DNA of 22,968 bases from a virus (IMGVR_UViG_3300042547_000099:1-22968); one strand, 5' to 3'. Positions 7,860 to 15,335 are shown, numbered from the stretch's first letter. The notes: generated by a model from the sequence alone, not told the origin. Program-made: numbers and translations.

Positions 7860-8864
7860 ATGGCGAAGTACGACCACATCGACTTCACGCCTCCGCAGGG
7901 AGTGCGAGACGAAGCACAGAAGGGACTCGACTGGCGCAGTGAGTTCGGACGCGGCGGCACGGAGGTCGGCATCGCTCGCGCTCGCGACCTTTCCAACGGC
8001 ACGAACATCAGCCCCGACACCGCACGCCGGATGAAGGCGTACTTCGACCGGCACGAGGTTGACAAGCAGGGCGGCGGCTGGTCGCCCGGTGAGGAAGGAT
8101 TCCCATCCAACGGCCGCATCGCGTGGGCACTGTGGGGGTCCGATCCGGGGTACGCGTGGAGTCGCAAACTGGTGGAACAGTTGAACGCCGCAGACGAGGA
8201 GAATCGCAGCATGGCAATCGAACGACGCAGTCTGTACGAGGAGGAGAACGGCACGCTGCCGCTGCTCCGTGTGGAGTCCCGAAGCGACGAAGGTTCCGCC
8301 GAATCGCGGTGGATCGTCGGCTACGCCGCCAAGTTCGGCGTGAACTCGCTTGACCTCGGCGACTTCCAAGAGCGCATTCACCCCGACGCGTTCGGCCTCG
8401 TGTCTGAACGTCGCGGTCGCAAGAAGCCGCTGGAGACGCGTGCCCTGTGGAACCACGACGCAAACTTCCCGCTCGCTCGCTACCCCGGCACGCTGTCCAT
8501 GAGCGTTGACGAGATCGGGCTGCGGTACGAGTTCCCGGTGCCAGACACCTCCTACGGTCGCGACATCGCCGCCAACATCGAGGCAGGCATTGTGCGTGGC
8601 AGTTCGTTCTCATTCCAGATCGCCCCCGGTGGCGAGTCGTGGAGCGTTGAGGAAGGCCGCAGCATCAGAACCGTGACGAAGATCGATTCCTTGATCGACG
8701 TTGGCCCGGTCACTTTCCCGGCCTACCCCGATGCCGATGCCAAGGTGGCGAAGCGTTCCTACGACGAGTTCTGCAAGCAGCGGAACCGGCAGGCTGCTGC
8801 CGCAATGTACGTGCGAATGAAGTCAAACGAAATCCGCGAATGGATGAGACTGCATGGCAAGTAG
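7860..8864 (+). CDS. Prohead protease with an extra N-terminal domain
   Basis: 334 residues from ATG 7860, two bases after the portal stop; a TTG at 7854 is an alternative. Residues 1-110 form a separate small domain with GLDWRSEFGRGGTEVGIARA (22-41), RMKAYFDRHE (57-66) and GRIAWALWG (85-93), a pattern I recall from other phage proteins without a named function. Residues 118-300 are the HK97-type (S78) protease: VGYAAKFG, ERIHPDAF, LWNHD with likely catalytic H199, and RGSSFSF with likely catalytic S248 or S249. It cleaves capsid delta domains during maturation. The stop overlaps the zinc-ribbon gene by 11 nt. See the internal start at 8211. Confidence 0.92.
   Translation: MAKYDHIDFTPPQGVRDEAQKGLDWRSEFGRGGTEVGIARARDLSNGTNISPDTARRMKAYFDRHEVDKQGGGWSPGEEGFPSNGRIAWALWGSDPGYAWSRKLVEQLNAADEENRSMAIERRSLYEEENGTLPLLRVESRSDEGSAESRWIVGYAAKFGVNSLDLGDFQERIHPDAFGLVSERRGRKKPLETRALWNHDANFPLARYPGTLSMSVDEIGLRYEFPVPDTSYGRDIAANIEAGIVRGSSFSFQIAPGGESWSVEEGRSIRTVTKIDSLIDVGPVTFPAYPDADAKVAKRSYDEFCKQRNRQAAAAMYVRMKSNEIREWMRLHGK
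8196..8213 (+). promoter_or_regulatory. Internal ribosome binding site and in-frame start in the protease gene
   Basis: GAGGAG at 8196-8201 lies 9 nt before an in-frame ATG at 8211 (residue 118 of the full protein). The site falls exactly in the linker between the N-terminal domain and the protease domain, so it could produce a 217-residue protease without the extra domain. Compare nested products of phage protease/scaffold genes such as lambda C/Nu3. Use of the site is inferred. Confidence 0.45.
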
Positions 8865-9033
8865 TGGCGATTCATGCCCGAAGTGCCGCAGCGGCAAACT
8901 CGCCGTCGCGTCATCGCAGCGATCCGGCGACTACCAAACGCGGTACCTCCGCTGTGCCACGTGCGGCTGCACCGACAAGCAGGTGCTGCTGGCGAACAAG
9001 GTTCGCCGCGTGAGTGTTTTACTGCCGAGGTGA
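8854..9033 (+). CDS. 59-residue zinc-ribbon protein
   Basis: ATG 8854 to TGA 9031-9033 gives 59 codons, overlapping the protease stop by 11 nt in another frame. The protein has CPKC at 8-11 and CATC at 34-37 followed by GC (C39), two CxxC knuckles about 22 residues apart, typical of a small zinc ribbon. The C-terminus is basic and hydrophobic. The Cys spacing and the gene-tight position argue for a real gene. It lies between protease and major capsid genes, where a scaffold or accessory head protein may sit. I do not recognise the family; the role (nucleic acid or protein binding) is inferred only from the ribbon. Confidence 0.6.
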   Translation: MASSGDSCPKCRSGKLAVASSQRSGDYQTRYLRCATCGCTDKQVLLANKVRRVSVLLPR

Positions 9034-9125
9034 TCGCATCTGCATGGGTGCATGGGGTGACCAATAGTTTTGACCGTAGGCGACGCGTCCGCGTTGCCAC
9101 GAAATCGCACTAGGAGATTGCCGCT
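9034..9125 (+). promoter_or_regulatory. Leader of the major capsid gene: repeat, hairpin and strong SD
   Basis: 92 nt of non-coding sequence. It holds a tandem 8-bp repeat TGCATGGG (9041-9048 and 9049-9056), an 8-bp hairpin GGCGACGC / GCGTTGCC (9079-9086 and 9091-9098, one G-U pair, loop GTCC) and a TAGGAG SD at 9111-9116 placed 9 nt before GTG 9126. The same CTAGGAGATT block precedes the next gene (10517-10526). It may boost capsid translation; I cannot identify a convincing promoter. Confidence 0.45.
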
Positions 9126-10499
9126 GTGGACAAGATCAAGGCACTGCTCGACGAACTGGCTGCCGTTGTCGCCGAGATGGAGGCGATGACCGAGGACGCG
9201 CCCGAGGGCGAGGAAGCAGCCCCCATGAGCGAGGAGCAGGAAGCATCCCTGCGGTCGCTTGAGCAGCGGTCCGAGAAACTCCGCGAGCGCATCGAGTTCC
9301 TCCAGCGGGTGCAGGCGAAGAACGCCGAACTCCGCGCCGTGCTGGAGCGTTCCGCTCCCGCCAAGGTGATCGACAACCCTGAGCCCAAGGAGCCGGAAGT
9401 GGAGAAGCGTCACTACGCCGTGCCGAAGTCGCATGGTCCCCTCAAGGCGTTCACCGGCCCCGACGCATCCGAGCGTGCCTACCGAGCCGGTATGCACATC
9501 AAGGGCTTCGTGTTCGGCGATGCCGAGGCGCGAAGGTGGTGCAAGGATCACGGCGTCGAAAGCCGCGTGCAGGCCGGTGGCATCAACAGCCTCGGCGGCG
9601 TCCTCACCAGCCCCGAACTTTCCAGCGAGATCATCCGTCTCGTTGAGGAGTTCGGCGTGTTCCCGCAGCAAGCCAAGCGGGTCAACATGAACAGCGACAC
9701 GCTCGTCTACGCTCGTCGCACGGGTGGCCTCACGGCCCGCCCTGTCGGCGAGAACATCGAGGTGACTGCCAGCGACGTGACGTTCGACAACGTGGAACTC
9801 ACCGCGAAGATTTGGGGCGTGGCGAACCGCACCCCGAACTCGCTGCTGGAAGATTCGGTGATCGACCTTGCAGACGCGATGGCCGTCGAGACGGCTCAGG
9901 CGTTCAGCGAGGCCTTCGACAACGCGGGTTTCATCGGTGACGGCACGCTCGCCTACCACGGCGTGACGGGCATCGCCACGAAGATTCTCCAGTCGGCCTA
10001 CTCGGCGAGCGTCGTGACTGCGACCAGTAACACGACCTTCGGCGACCTGACGATGAAGAACTTCACCGACCTGCTGGCTCGGCTCCCGCTCTACGCTCGG
10101 AACCGCAACGCTCGCTGGTACATCTCCCCGGCTGGCTGGGGTGCCGCGATGCTGCGGCTCGCCATGCTCCCCGGCGGCTCGTCTGGTGCTGGCGGCAACT
10201 CCAGCGACAACGTGGCTGCGGGCTTCGGCGAGACGTTCCTCGGCTACCCGGTCACGCTGGTGCAGCCGATGCAGTCCAACCTCACCGGCACGACCGGCAC
10301 GGTGGCTGCCCTGTTCGGCGACCTGTCGCAAGCCGCCATCTTCGGTGAGCGTCGGGCCGTCTCGATCAAGACCGCCAGCGAGCGGTATATCGAGTTCGAC
10401 CAGACCCTGACCTTCGCCACCACTCGCAACGCGATGGTGGTCAACGACATCGGCAGCACGACCAAGGCCGGTCCTGTCGTGGCCCTCAAGTTCGGCTGA
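9126..10499 (+). CDS. Major capsid protein (HK97 fold)
   Basis: 457 residues from GTG 9126 with a strong SD. Residues 1 to about 95 form an acidic coiled-coil delta (scaffold) domain, rich in Glu, Leu and Arg, which is expected to be removed by the upstream protease near the basic VEKRHYAV segment (about 92-99). The mature part carries GGVLTSPELSSEIIRLVEE (158-176), a conserved entry to the HK97 fold, then GLTARPVGENIEV and the domain with RNARWYISPAGW. About 415-420 copies per T=7 shell are usual for this family, but this shell's size cannot be read from sequence. The gene is intact and of normal length. Confidence 0.95.
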   Translation: MDKIKALLDELAAVVAEMEAMTEDAPEGEEAAPMSEEQEASLRSLEQRSEKLRERIEFLQRVQAKNAELRAVLERSAPAKVIDNPEPKEPEVEKRHYAVPKSHGPLKAFTGPDASERAYRAGMHIKGFVFGDAEARRWCKDHGVESRVQAGGINSLGGVLTSPELSSEIIRLVEEFGVFPQQAKRVNMNSDTLVYARRTGGLTARPVGENIEVTASDVTFDNVELTAKIWGVANRTPNSLLEDSVIDLADAMAVETAQAFSEAFDNAGFIGDGTLAYHGVTGIATKILQSAYSASVVTATSNTTFGDLTMKNFTDLLARLPLYARNRNARWYISPAGWGAAMLRLAMLPGGSSGAGGNSSDNVAAGFGETFLGYPVTLVQPMQSNLTGTTGTVAALFGDLSQAAIFGERRAVSIKTASERYIEFDQTLTFATTRNAMVVNDIGSTTKAGPVVALKFG

Positions 10500-10534
10500 T
10501 CCTGACACACACTCTCTAGGAGATTCCTGACCCC

Positions 10535-10984
10535 ATGAATCACGTTGCTGCTACCAAGAGCGTCAGCAAGGCCGAGGCGGCTGTGCTTTCGTCCGCCACC
10601 CACTCGCTGGAAATCGACACGCTCGGATTTGCCAACGCGTCGATTGACGTGCTGTTCAGCCCGTTCACCGCCGCATCGCCTCCGACCACCGCTGCCACCG
10701 TGCTGCGGGTGGCTCAGAGCGACACGAGCGGTTCCGGTCAGGTCAACATCAGCGGGTTCGTTGCTGGCACGGACTTCACCGTGGCTGCTGGTGTCACCGC
10801 GACGGCTTCGGTGGGATATTCCCACCGCTTCGACATCGACCTCCGTGGCAAGCGACGGTATCTCACCGTGTTCGCGACCCCGGCCTCGACGTGCGGCGTG
10901 ATCACGTCGTGCCGTCTTAGCAAGGCGGAAGCGGGCCCGATGAGCGCGTCCGAGAAGGGCGTCAACACGCAGGCGGTCGGCTGA
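10535..10984 (+). CDS. Probable capsid decoration / minor head protein
   Basis: 149 residues from ATG 10535, with AGGAG at 10518-10522 and a 12-nt spacer. The same CTAGGAGATT leader precedes the major capsid gene, which suggests high expression. The sequence is Thr-, Ser-, Ala- and Val-rich with alternating hydrophobics, consistent with an all-beta fold, and has a YSHRFDIDLRGKRRYLTVFAT block at about 95-115 that resembles proteins often coded right after the major capsid gene in siphophages. I infer a head decoration or cement role from position, leader and composition. A strong terminator hairpin follows, so it probably ends the head transcription unit. Confidence 0.6.
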   Translation: MNHVAATKSVSKAEAAVLSSATHSLEIDTLGFANASIDVLFSPFTAASPPTTAATVLRVAQSDTSGSGQVNISGFVAGTDFTVAAGVTATASVGYSHRFDIDLRGKRRYLTVFATPASTCGVITSCRLSKAEAGPMSASEKGVNTQAVG

Positions 10985-11010
10985 TCCACTTGACACGACG
11001 AGCACAGTAG

Positions 11011-11041
11011 ACGGCGGGGAAGGCGCGAGCCTCCCCGCCGT
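11011..11041 (+). terminator. Strong GC hairpin after the head genes
   Basis: Stem ACGGCGGGG (11011-11019) pairs with CCCCGCCGT (11033-11041). An inner AGGC/GCCT stem closed by a GCGA tetraloop (11025-11028) continues it, with one bulged A at 11020. It is followed by TCTCACTTTCT, a moderately U-rich tail. It sits 26 nt after the decoration gene stop and 22 nt before the glycosyltransferase start, the expected place for a terminator or attenuator that limits read-through after capsid genes. Confidence 0.75.
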
Positions 11042-11063
11042 TCTCACTTTCTGGAATCAAGAA

Positions 11064-11795
11064 ATGCTCGTTCAAGTTGGCGGATCGTCGGTTGAGGTGC
11101 GGTGCGAGGCGATCCTGAGCGGGCCACGCTTTGGGCCGCTGATCAACATCTTCGGCTTCATCGAAGCGATGATGCCGCTTCACATTCGCCCCACGCTTGG
11201 GCAGGGTGCGTTCTGGAGCCAAGTGCTCACGCGGATGCTTGAGAAGTTCGAGCCGACCACGGAATACATCATCACGCTGGACATGGATTCCTTCGTGAGC
11301 CGCGAGAACATCGAGCACCTGTTCGCCCTCGCCATGACGTTCCAGTGTGATGCGCTCGCGCCAATCCAAACCAAGCGGGAGGACGGCAGGCCGATGCTTA
11401 CGCTGCTCGACACGCTTGACAACCCGCCCGAAGGCGGCGTGACGCAAGTGCCGAAAGAGTGGTTTGGTCACCCAGTGCAGCAGGTGGACACCGCTCACTT
11501 CGGCTGCACGATCATCTCGACCGCCGCCTTGCGACGCATGGCGAAGCCGTGGTTTCACGAGCAGCCCGGCCCTGACGGACGGTGGGACGAAGGAAGGACA
11601 GACTCCGACATCTCGTTCTGGAGGCAGTTCAAGGCGTGCGGCAACCGCCTCTACATCACGCCGCGAGTGGCAATCGGCCACGGCGAGTACGTCATCACAT
11701 GGCCTAGCCAAGAACTGGGGAAGCCTGTGTTTCAGTATTGCAACGAGTGGCAGGAAACCCGCCAGCCGCCAGCCTCTGCATGGAAGGTGGATTGA
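11064..11795 (+). CDS. GT-A type glycosyltransferase-like protein
   Basis: 243 residues from ATG 11064. It has the N-terminal Rossmann-like segment with TEYIITLDMDS at 66-76, where DMD at 73-75 fits a DxD metal/nucleotide-sugar site, then HFGCTIISTAALRRM at 145-159 and DSDISFWRQFKACGNRLYITP at 180-200 with H206, the layout of GT-A glycosyltransferases. It probably transfers a sugar from a nucleotide-sugar. Phages encode such enzymes to glycosylate DNA or virion proteins; in mycobacteriophages such genes near capsid and tail genes modify those proteins. The target is inferred. The start has no strong SD and lies just after the terminator hairpin. Confidence 0.7.
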   Translation: MLVQVGGSSVEVRCEAILSGPRFGPLINIFGFIEAMMPLHIRPTLGQGAFWSQVLTRMLEKFEPTTEYIITLDMDSFVSRENIEHLFALAMTFQCDALAPIQTKREDGRPMLTLLDTLDNPPEGGVTQVPKEWFGHPVQQVDTAHFGCTIISTAALRRMAKPWFHEQPGPDGRWDEGRTDSDISFWRQFKACGNRLYITPRVAIGHGEYVITWPSQELGKPVFQYCNEWQETRQPPASAWKVD

Positions 11796-11798
11796 ACC

Positions 11799-11999
11799 GT
11801 GAAAATACGGATGCTCCGACCCTACGGTGCGTACAAGCCGGGCGAAGTCCTCGACCTCCCAGAACGGCAGGCCGAAGGCCTCGTCGCGTGGGAGTACGCC
11901 ACCGAGGTGCGCGACTCGCAGCAGACCTTGATTGAGACAGCCAGCGTCGAGCCGGTGGCCGAGACGGCTGACGTGACGCCGAGGAGACGAAAAAGATGA
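11799..11999 (+). CDS. Small unknown head-region protein
   Basis: 66 residues from GTG 11799, 3 nt after the glycosyltransferase stop. The N-terminus KIRMLRPYGAYKPGEVLDLPERQAEGLV (about 2-29, read in pieces) is a pattern I recall in short proteins coded near connector genes in phages: a charged beta strand, RPYG, GEV, LPE and a helix. The C-terminus is basic (RRRKR). Its TGA overlaps the next ATG (ATGA). Function unknown. Confidence 0.6.
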   Translation: MKIRMLRPYGAYKPGEVLDLPERQAEGLVAWEYATEVRDSQQTLIETASVEPVAETADVTPRRRKR

Positions 12000-12577
12000 G
12001 ACGCTACCGCAGCCTCAAGCGACTGACCGCCCCGGCTGCGGAGCCGATCACCCTGGCCGAAGCCAAGGCTCACCTCCGCGTGGACACGACTGCGGACGAT
12101 GCTTTGATCACCGGCTACATCACCGCAGCCCGCGAGTGGTGCGAGGACTACCTTGACCGGGCACTGGTCACGCAGCAGTTGCTCATGCGGCTGGACGCGT
12201 TCCCGGCAGAGATTGAACTCCCACGCCCCCCGATGGCGACGGCAGGCACAGCCACGGCGGTGTCGGTCACGTACACGACCGGCGACTCGCTGGCGACCGC
12301 AACGCTTGCCACCACATCCTACCGCGTGGACCGCGATGCCACGCCGGGAGTGATTCGGAACATCTACAACGGCTCGTGGCCTTCGCACCTGCTTGACCAG
12401 AACTCCGTGTCGGTCACGTGGTGGGCAGGGTACGGCGACGCTGCCAGCGTGCCGCAGCGTGCCAAGACCGCCATGCTCATGTGCGTCCACGAAATCTACG
12501 AGAAGCGTGGTGGCGGCGAGATGCCCGATGCCGCCAAGCGGCTGCTTGACTCCATCGCGTGGGGGTCATACACATGA
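11996..12577 (+). CDS. Head-tail connector protein (gp6-like / phiE125 gp8 type)
   Basis: 193 residues from ATG 11996. PITLAEAKAHLRVD at about 17-30, then DDALITGYITAAREWCEDYLDRAL at about 34-57 (given in pieces) and the C-terminal helical region match the family of head-tail connectors called gp6-like or phiE125 gp8-like. These proteins form the ring under the portal that links the head to the head closure protein. Length and position after the head genes are as expected. The stop overlaps the next ATG. Confidence 0.85.
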   Translation: MRRYRSLKRLTAPAAEPITLAEAKAHLRVDTTADDALITGYITAAREWCEDYLDRALVTQQLLMRLDAFPAEIELPRPPMATAGTATAVSVTYTTGDSLATATLATTSYRVDRDATPGVIRNIYNGSWPSHLLDQNSVSVTWWAGYGDAASVPQRAKTAMLMCVHEIYEKRGGGEMPDAAKRLLDSIAWGSYT

Positions 12578-12990
12578 CGCTCGACGGGCGGGTGAATGTG
12601 GACGTGCTGTTCCACGACGTGAACGGCACGTCCTCGATCAAGGTCGTGACGCTGAACCAGTCGCAGGAATACCCCGACGGCAAGGTGGCCGTGGTCACTG
12701 GCACAGCCGGAACACAGGCTGTGAGTTTCGGCTCCATCGGGCAAACGACCTACCGAAACGCAGCAGGCCAAGCGGTGCTGATGGACTCCGTAGAGCGAGT
12801 CATCTTCACATGGAGCGGCGACTTCCCGAGAGCCCTCGATGACTACGGCGACAATCAGTTCTATATGCAGTCGGTTAGAGGAATGCCCGCTGTGACGTAC
12901 TACCCGGCGTTTATTCCGGCGTTGCGGATGGGTGCTGGAGTTGGCACGGGGACATACAAGATCATCCTCTGCGAAAGTTTCAACCCGTGA
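12574..12990 (+). CDS. Neck-region unknown protein, duplicated gene copy 1
   Basis: 138 residues from ATG 12574, overlapping the connector stop (ATGA). The first ~70 residues are clearly related to the next gene: 27 of the first 46 residues are identical by my ungapped hand alignment, including the stretch GKVAVVTGT (36-44) and later TYRNAAG. The C-terminus differs. The protein is beta-rich and has no recognised motif. It lies between connector and head-closure genes, so it may be a neck or virion-surface protein, but this is inferred from position. In the duplicate gene its start is a GTG that overlaps this gene's stop. Confidence 0.65.
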   Translation: MTLDGRVNVDVLFHDVNGTSSIKVVTLNQSQEYPDGKVAVVTGTAGTQAVSFGSIGQTTYRNAAGQAVLMDSVERVIFTWSGDFPRALDDYGDNQFYMQSVRGMPAVTYYPAFIPALRMGAGVGTGTYKIILCESFNP

Positions 12991-13388
12991 CCATTGAAGG
13001 CCGCATCAGCGTTGACGCGACGTTCCACGACAAAGACGGCGACGAGTCGCTCAACGTCGTGAGCCTGATTGCATCGCGTGAGTACCTGACCGGCAAGGTG
13101 GCCGTGGTCACCGGCACTGTTGGAGCGTCAAACCAAACTTTCCTGACTGATCCCTCAACGTACAGAAACGCTGCTGGCTCAATCGTTTCATTTGAAAACG
13201 GAGTGAGCGTGATTGCGTTCATCTGTTCCGCTGAGGCGCAGTTGTCGGAGGTGTCTGGTTCGGCATACTCCCGCGTCATCGCCAATACGCCCGTCGTGCT
13301 GCATCCAGAGCAGGCAGGCATCGACGGCTTTACCATCCGAACCAATAGCGGCACAGCCACCTACACGGCGGTGATGTATGGCTCTTGA
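12987..13388 (+). CDS. Neck-region unknown protein, duplicated gene copy 2
   Basis: 133 residues from GTG 12987, overlapping the previous stop (GTGA). It shares the N-terminal half with copy 1: GR at 5-6, VD at 9-10, FHD at 13-15, SREY-like and GKVAVVTGT, then TYRNAAG. The C-terminal half (after about residue 70) is different, with Ser and Thr rich stretches. The two genes form a tandem duplication in which one half of the protein has diverged. No catalytic or binding motif is visible. The stop overlaps the head closure gene by 11 nt. Confidence 0.65.
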   Translation: MTIEGRISVDATFHDKDGDESLNVVSLIASREYLTGKVAVVTGTVGASNQTFLTDPSTYRNAAGSIVSFENGVSVIAFICSAEAQLSEVSGSAYSRVIANTPVVLHPEQAGIDGFTIRTNSGTATYTAVMYGS

Positions 13389-13698
13389 CGCTGGGACACT
13401 CCGCGAGCGCGTTACGGTGCAGCAGGCGACCGAGAACCGGAACCGCCTCGGAGAGTCAATCTCCGAATGGGCGACGTTCGCCACTGTATGGGCCAGCGTG
13501 AACGGCGTGTCGGCTCGCGAGTACCTGCTCGCCGGTCAGCAGCAGGTCGATATTTCGCACCGCGTAAAAATGCGATACCTCGCGGGCTTGACGCCGCAGA
13601 TGCGGCTGTCGTGGCGTGACCGCACGCTGGAGATCATCTCCATCCTTGAGCATGAGAACCGCAGCGTCCACGAACTCATCTGCCAAGAGGTGCAGTGA
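13378..13698 (+). CDS. Head closure protein (Phage_H_T_join / gp16-like)
   Basis: 106 residues from ATG 13378. The first part, DAGTLRERVTVQQAT at 4-18, followed by a WATFATVWASVNG segment and SHRVKMRYLAGLTPQMRLSWRD (in pieces), is the typical SPP1 gp16/HCP1-type head-tail joining protein: small, beta-rich, with a conserved WA.V.... motif. It forms the closure ring between connector and tail. It overlaps the upstream gene by 11 nt and its TGA overlaps the next gene. Confidence 0.85.
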   Translation: MALDAGTLRERVTVQQATENRNRLGESISEWATFATVWASVNGVSAREYLLAGQQQVDISHRVKMRYLAGLTPQMRLSWRDRTLEIISILEHENRSVHELICQEVQ

Positions 13699-14504
13699 TG
13701 GCCGTCGCCGGAATCAAACTCGACCTCAACATCGCGGAACTGCGGGAACTCCAGCAGCGGATTCGCCAGTTCTTTCCGAACAAGCAAGCGGCGCAAGTGC
13801 TTGCCCCCATCATTCGCAAGGCCATCAAGCCGACCGAGAACTACCTGCGGTACATCACGCCGGTCGGGCCAACGGGGAACCTCAAGCGTGCGGTGACCAG
13901 CAAGGTTGTCCAGTACAAGCAGGACGGCGTAGCGGTCGGCATCGTGGGATACACGCGTGCTGGCAAGGGGCCAGCGAGCAGTGCCGCAGGCGGCAGCGTG
14001 CGGGCTGGCAAAGACCGTGCGTTTCACCAGTGGTGGATTGAGAAGGGGACGGACGAGCGGAAGATCACCCAAGCCAAGCCGCGAACCTACGCCAGAAAAA
14101 GTCCGACGCGTCCGTTCGCTCGTCGCCGGAATGGCAAGTGGGAGTTGGTCATGGGCAAAGGTGTGTTGCATCTGGTTGAGGAGCAGACGCCGACCTACAT
14201 CGCCTCGTCGTTCAACAAACTCGGGCCGTTCTCGATCATCAAGTCGGCGGGCCGGGATGGGCGGGTGGAAACCGACCCTGCCTACCCCAAGGCTTTTTTT
14301 CGCAAGTCAAAGACGCCGATCATCATTCCCGCCCTTCCGGTCGGCGGCTCCACCGGGCAACCGCCGCTCCGCACCGCGTGGGAGCAGACGCAGGCGGTCG
14401 TGGCCGAATCGCTGCGGCGTGACCTTGCCATCACGATGGAGAAGGCGTGGGCCACCCTCCGGTACAGGGACTCGGGCACCGCCAGCGGTACGGACACCCT
14501 CTAG
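13698..14504 (+). CDS. HK97 gp10-like tail completion protein
   Basis: 268 residues from ATG 13698 (GTG 13695 gives one extra residue); the ATG shares its first base with the previous stop (TGATG). The N-terminal helix (KLDLNIAELRELQQRIRQFF, about 7-26) and the block around HQWWIEKGTDER (about 109-120) match the HK97 gp10-like family, whose H....GT motif is typical. The family is usually about 120-170 residues, so this copy has a long C-terminal extension, with basic stretches and an Ala-, Arg- and Pro-rich segment. It joins the tail to the neck. A 7-T run at 14294-14300 lies within the gene. Confidence 0.75.
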   Translation: MAVAGIKLDLNIAELRELQQRIRQFFPNKQAAQVLAPIIRKAIKPTENYLRYITPVGPTGNLKRAVTSKVVQYKQDGVAVGIVGYTRAGKGPASSAAGGSVRAGKDRAFHQWWIEKGTDERKITQAKPRTYARKSPTRPFARRRNGKWELVMGKGVLHLVEEQTPTYIASSFNKLGPFSIIKSAGRDGRVETDPAYPKAFFRKSKTPIIIPALPVGGSTGQPPLRTAWEQTQAVVAESLRRDLAITMEKAWATLRYRDSGTASGTDTL

Positions 14505-14519
14505 GACAAAAGGCCGCAG

Positions 14520-14939
14520 ATGCCACTCAAGAGCCCCGAGCAAGGCCTCGCCACCGTTCTCGTGTCCGACCCCGCTGTGGCGGCGGTAGTGGGCCAGCGG
14601 GTCTACCCCGTGATTGCCCCGGCCACAGCGGACCTGCCGTTCATCACGTGGCGGCGTTCCGGCGTGCAGCGGTCGCACACGCTAGGGGGGCCGATGGGGA
14701 TGCCCACAGTCGTGATGTCTGTTGACCTGTACGCCGTGACATACGAAGCAGTAAGGGAACTGGCCGACCGCATCCGCCGCGCTCTGGATGGCTACGGGGG
14801 GTCGCCGTCAGACTCGGTAGTAGTGGACAACGTAAGCCTCGACAACGAGGCCGATGGGTTCATTCAGTTGGCGGGTGGCGACTTGCCTCCCGTCTACAGC
14901 GTGACACAGACGTACTCAATCATGTGGCAGGAGATATAG
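14520..14939 (+). CDS. Tail terminator protein (DUF3168-like)
   Basis: 139 residues from ATG 14520, SD-like AAAAGG at 14508-14513. An N-terminal LKSPEQGLATVLVSDPAVAAVVG (3-25, in pieces) followed by RVYP, a LPFITWRRSG block, and later VTQTYSIMWQE match DUF3168/tail-terminator proteins. These form the ring that caps the tail tube and stops tube growth at the head-proximal end. Length and place after the gp10-like gene are normal. A clear AGGAGA lies at its end for the next gene. Confidence 0.8.
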   Translation: MPLKSPEQGLATVLVSDPAVAAVVGQRVYPVIAPATADLPFITWRRSGVQRSHTLGGPMGMPTVVMSVDLYAVTYEAVRELADRIRRALDGYGGSPSDSVVVDNVSLDNEADGFIQLAGGDLPPVYSVTQTYSIMWQEI

Positions 14940-14945
14940 CACACC

Positions 14946-15335
14946 ATGTCGATCACGACTCCACACGCAGGAACGGGCACGACGCTGCGGCTCGGGGCTG
15001 ACCTCTTCACCGTCACCAACATTGTTGTCTCGTACAACGACCCGACGGCTGACCAGGAGAAGATCGACGTCTCGCATCTTGGCCTGACGCAAGGTGCGTC
15101 CATCGCCACGCTTGACCGACCGCTCCAAGGTTCTACGACCGACACGGGTCGCACCGTGCAGTTCGACTACCTCGGCCGCACGATTATCGCCGATGCCTCG
15201 ACAGGAACCTGCACGATCACCGTGAGCAGCGTTGCTCTACTCTCGGCCATCGCGTACACCGTGAACGCCAGCACGCTGACGCTTGCGACGAACGATGCGA
15301 TCCGGGGACAGGCTACGCTCCGCATTGCTCGCTAG
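14946..15335 (+). CDS. Probable tail tube protein
   Basis: 129 residues from ATG 14946, SD AGGAGA at 14929-14934. LRLGADLFTVTNIVVSYNDPTADQEKIDVSHLG (about 14-46, in pieces) and the following GASIATLDRPL resemble the beta-strand pattern of major tail proteins, where EKIDVS(H) corresponds to the conserved E.(I/V)DVT block. The Thr/Ser/Val/Ala composition and small size also fit. Major tail proteins stack as hexameric rings around the tape measure. A second tail-tube-like gene follows; which of the two is the main subunit cannot be said. Confidence 0.6.
   Translation: MSITTPHAGTGTTLRLGADLFTVTNIVVSYNDPTADQEKIDVSHLGLTQGASIATLDRPLQGSTTDTGRTVQFDYLGRTIIADASTGTCTITVSSVALLSAIAYTVNASTLTLATNDAIRGQATLRIAR

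Larger units (their letters stand above)
12574..13388 (+). repeat. Tandem gene duplication in the neck region
   Basis: The two adjacent genes (12574-12990 and 12987-13388) are paralogues. At DNA level a 21-nt stretch is identical at 12678-12698 and 13091-13111 (coding GKVAVVTG). The N-terminal halves are conserved and the C-terminal halves are divergent. The copies are in different frames and joined by a GTGA overlap, which fits duplication followed by divergence. Confidence 0.75.

Noticed and set aside
9068-9098. TTGACC in the capsid leader as a promoter
   Set aside because: No -10 element is found at 16-18 nt; the following sequence is a GC-rich hairpin.
8931-10508. Long minus-strand open frame of 525 codons opposite the capsid gene
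   Set aside because: It mirrors the capsid gene, which has a clear family match; such antisense open frames are common in GC-rich genes. The same holds for minus-strand frames at 4988-6346 and 17696-19546.
14294-14300. In-phase T TTT TTT heptamer in the gp10-like gene, a possible slippery site
   Set aside because: The -1 frame beyond it runs only some 40 codons with no conserved domain, and no fusion is expected from this gene. It could be a transcription slippage or sequencing-error hot spot.
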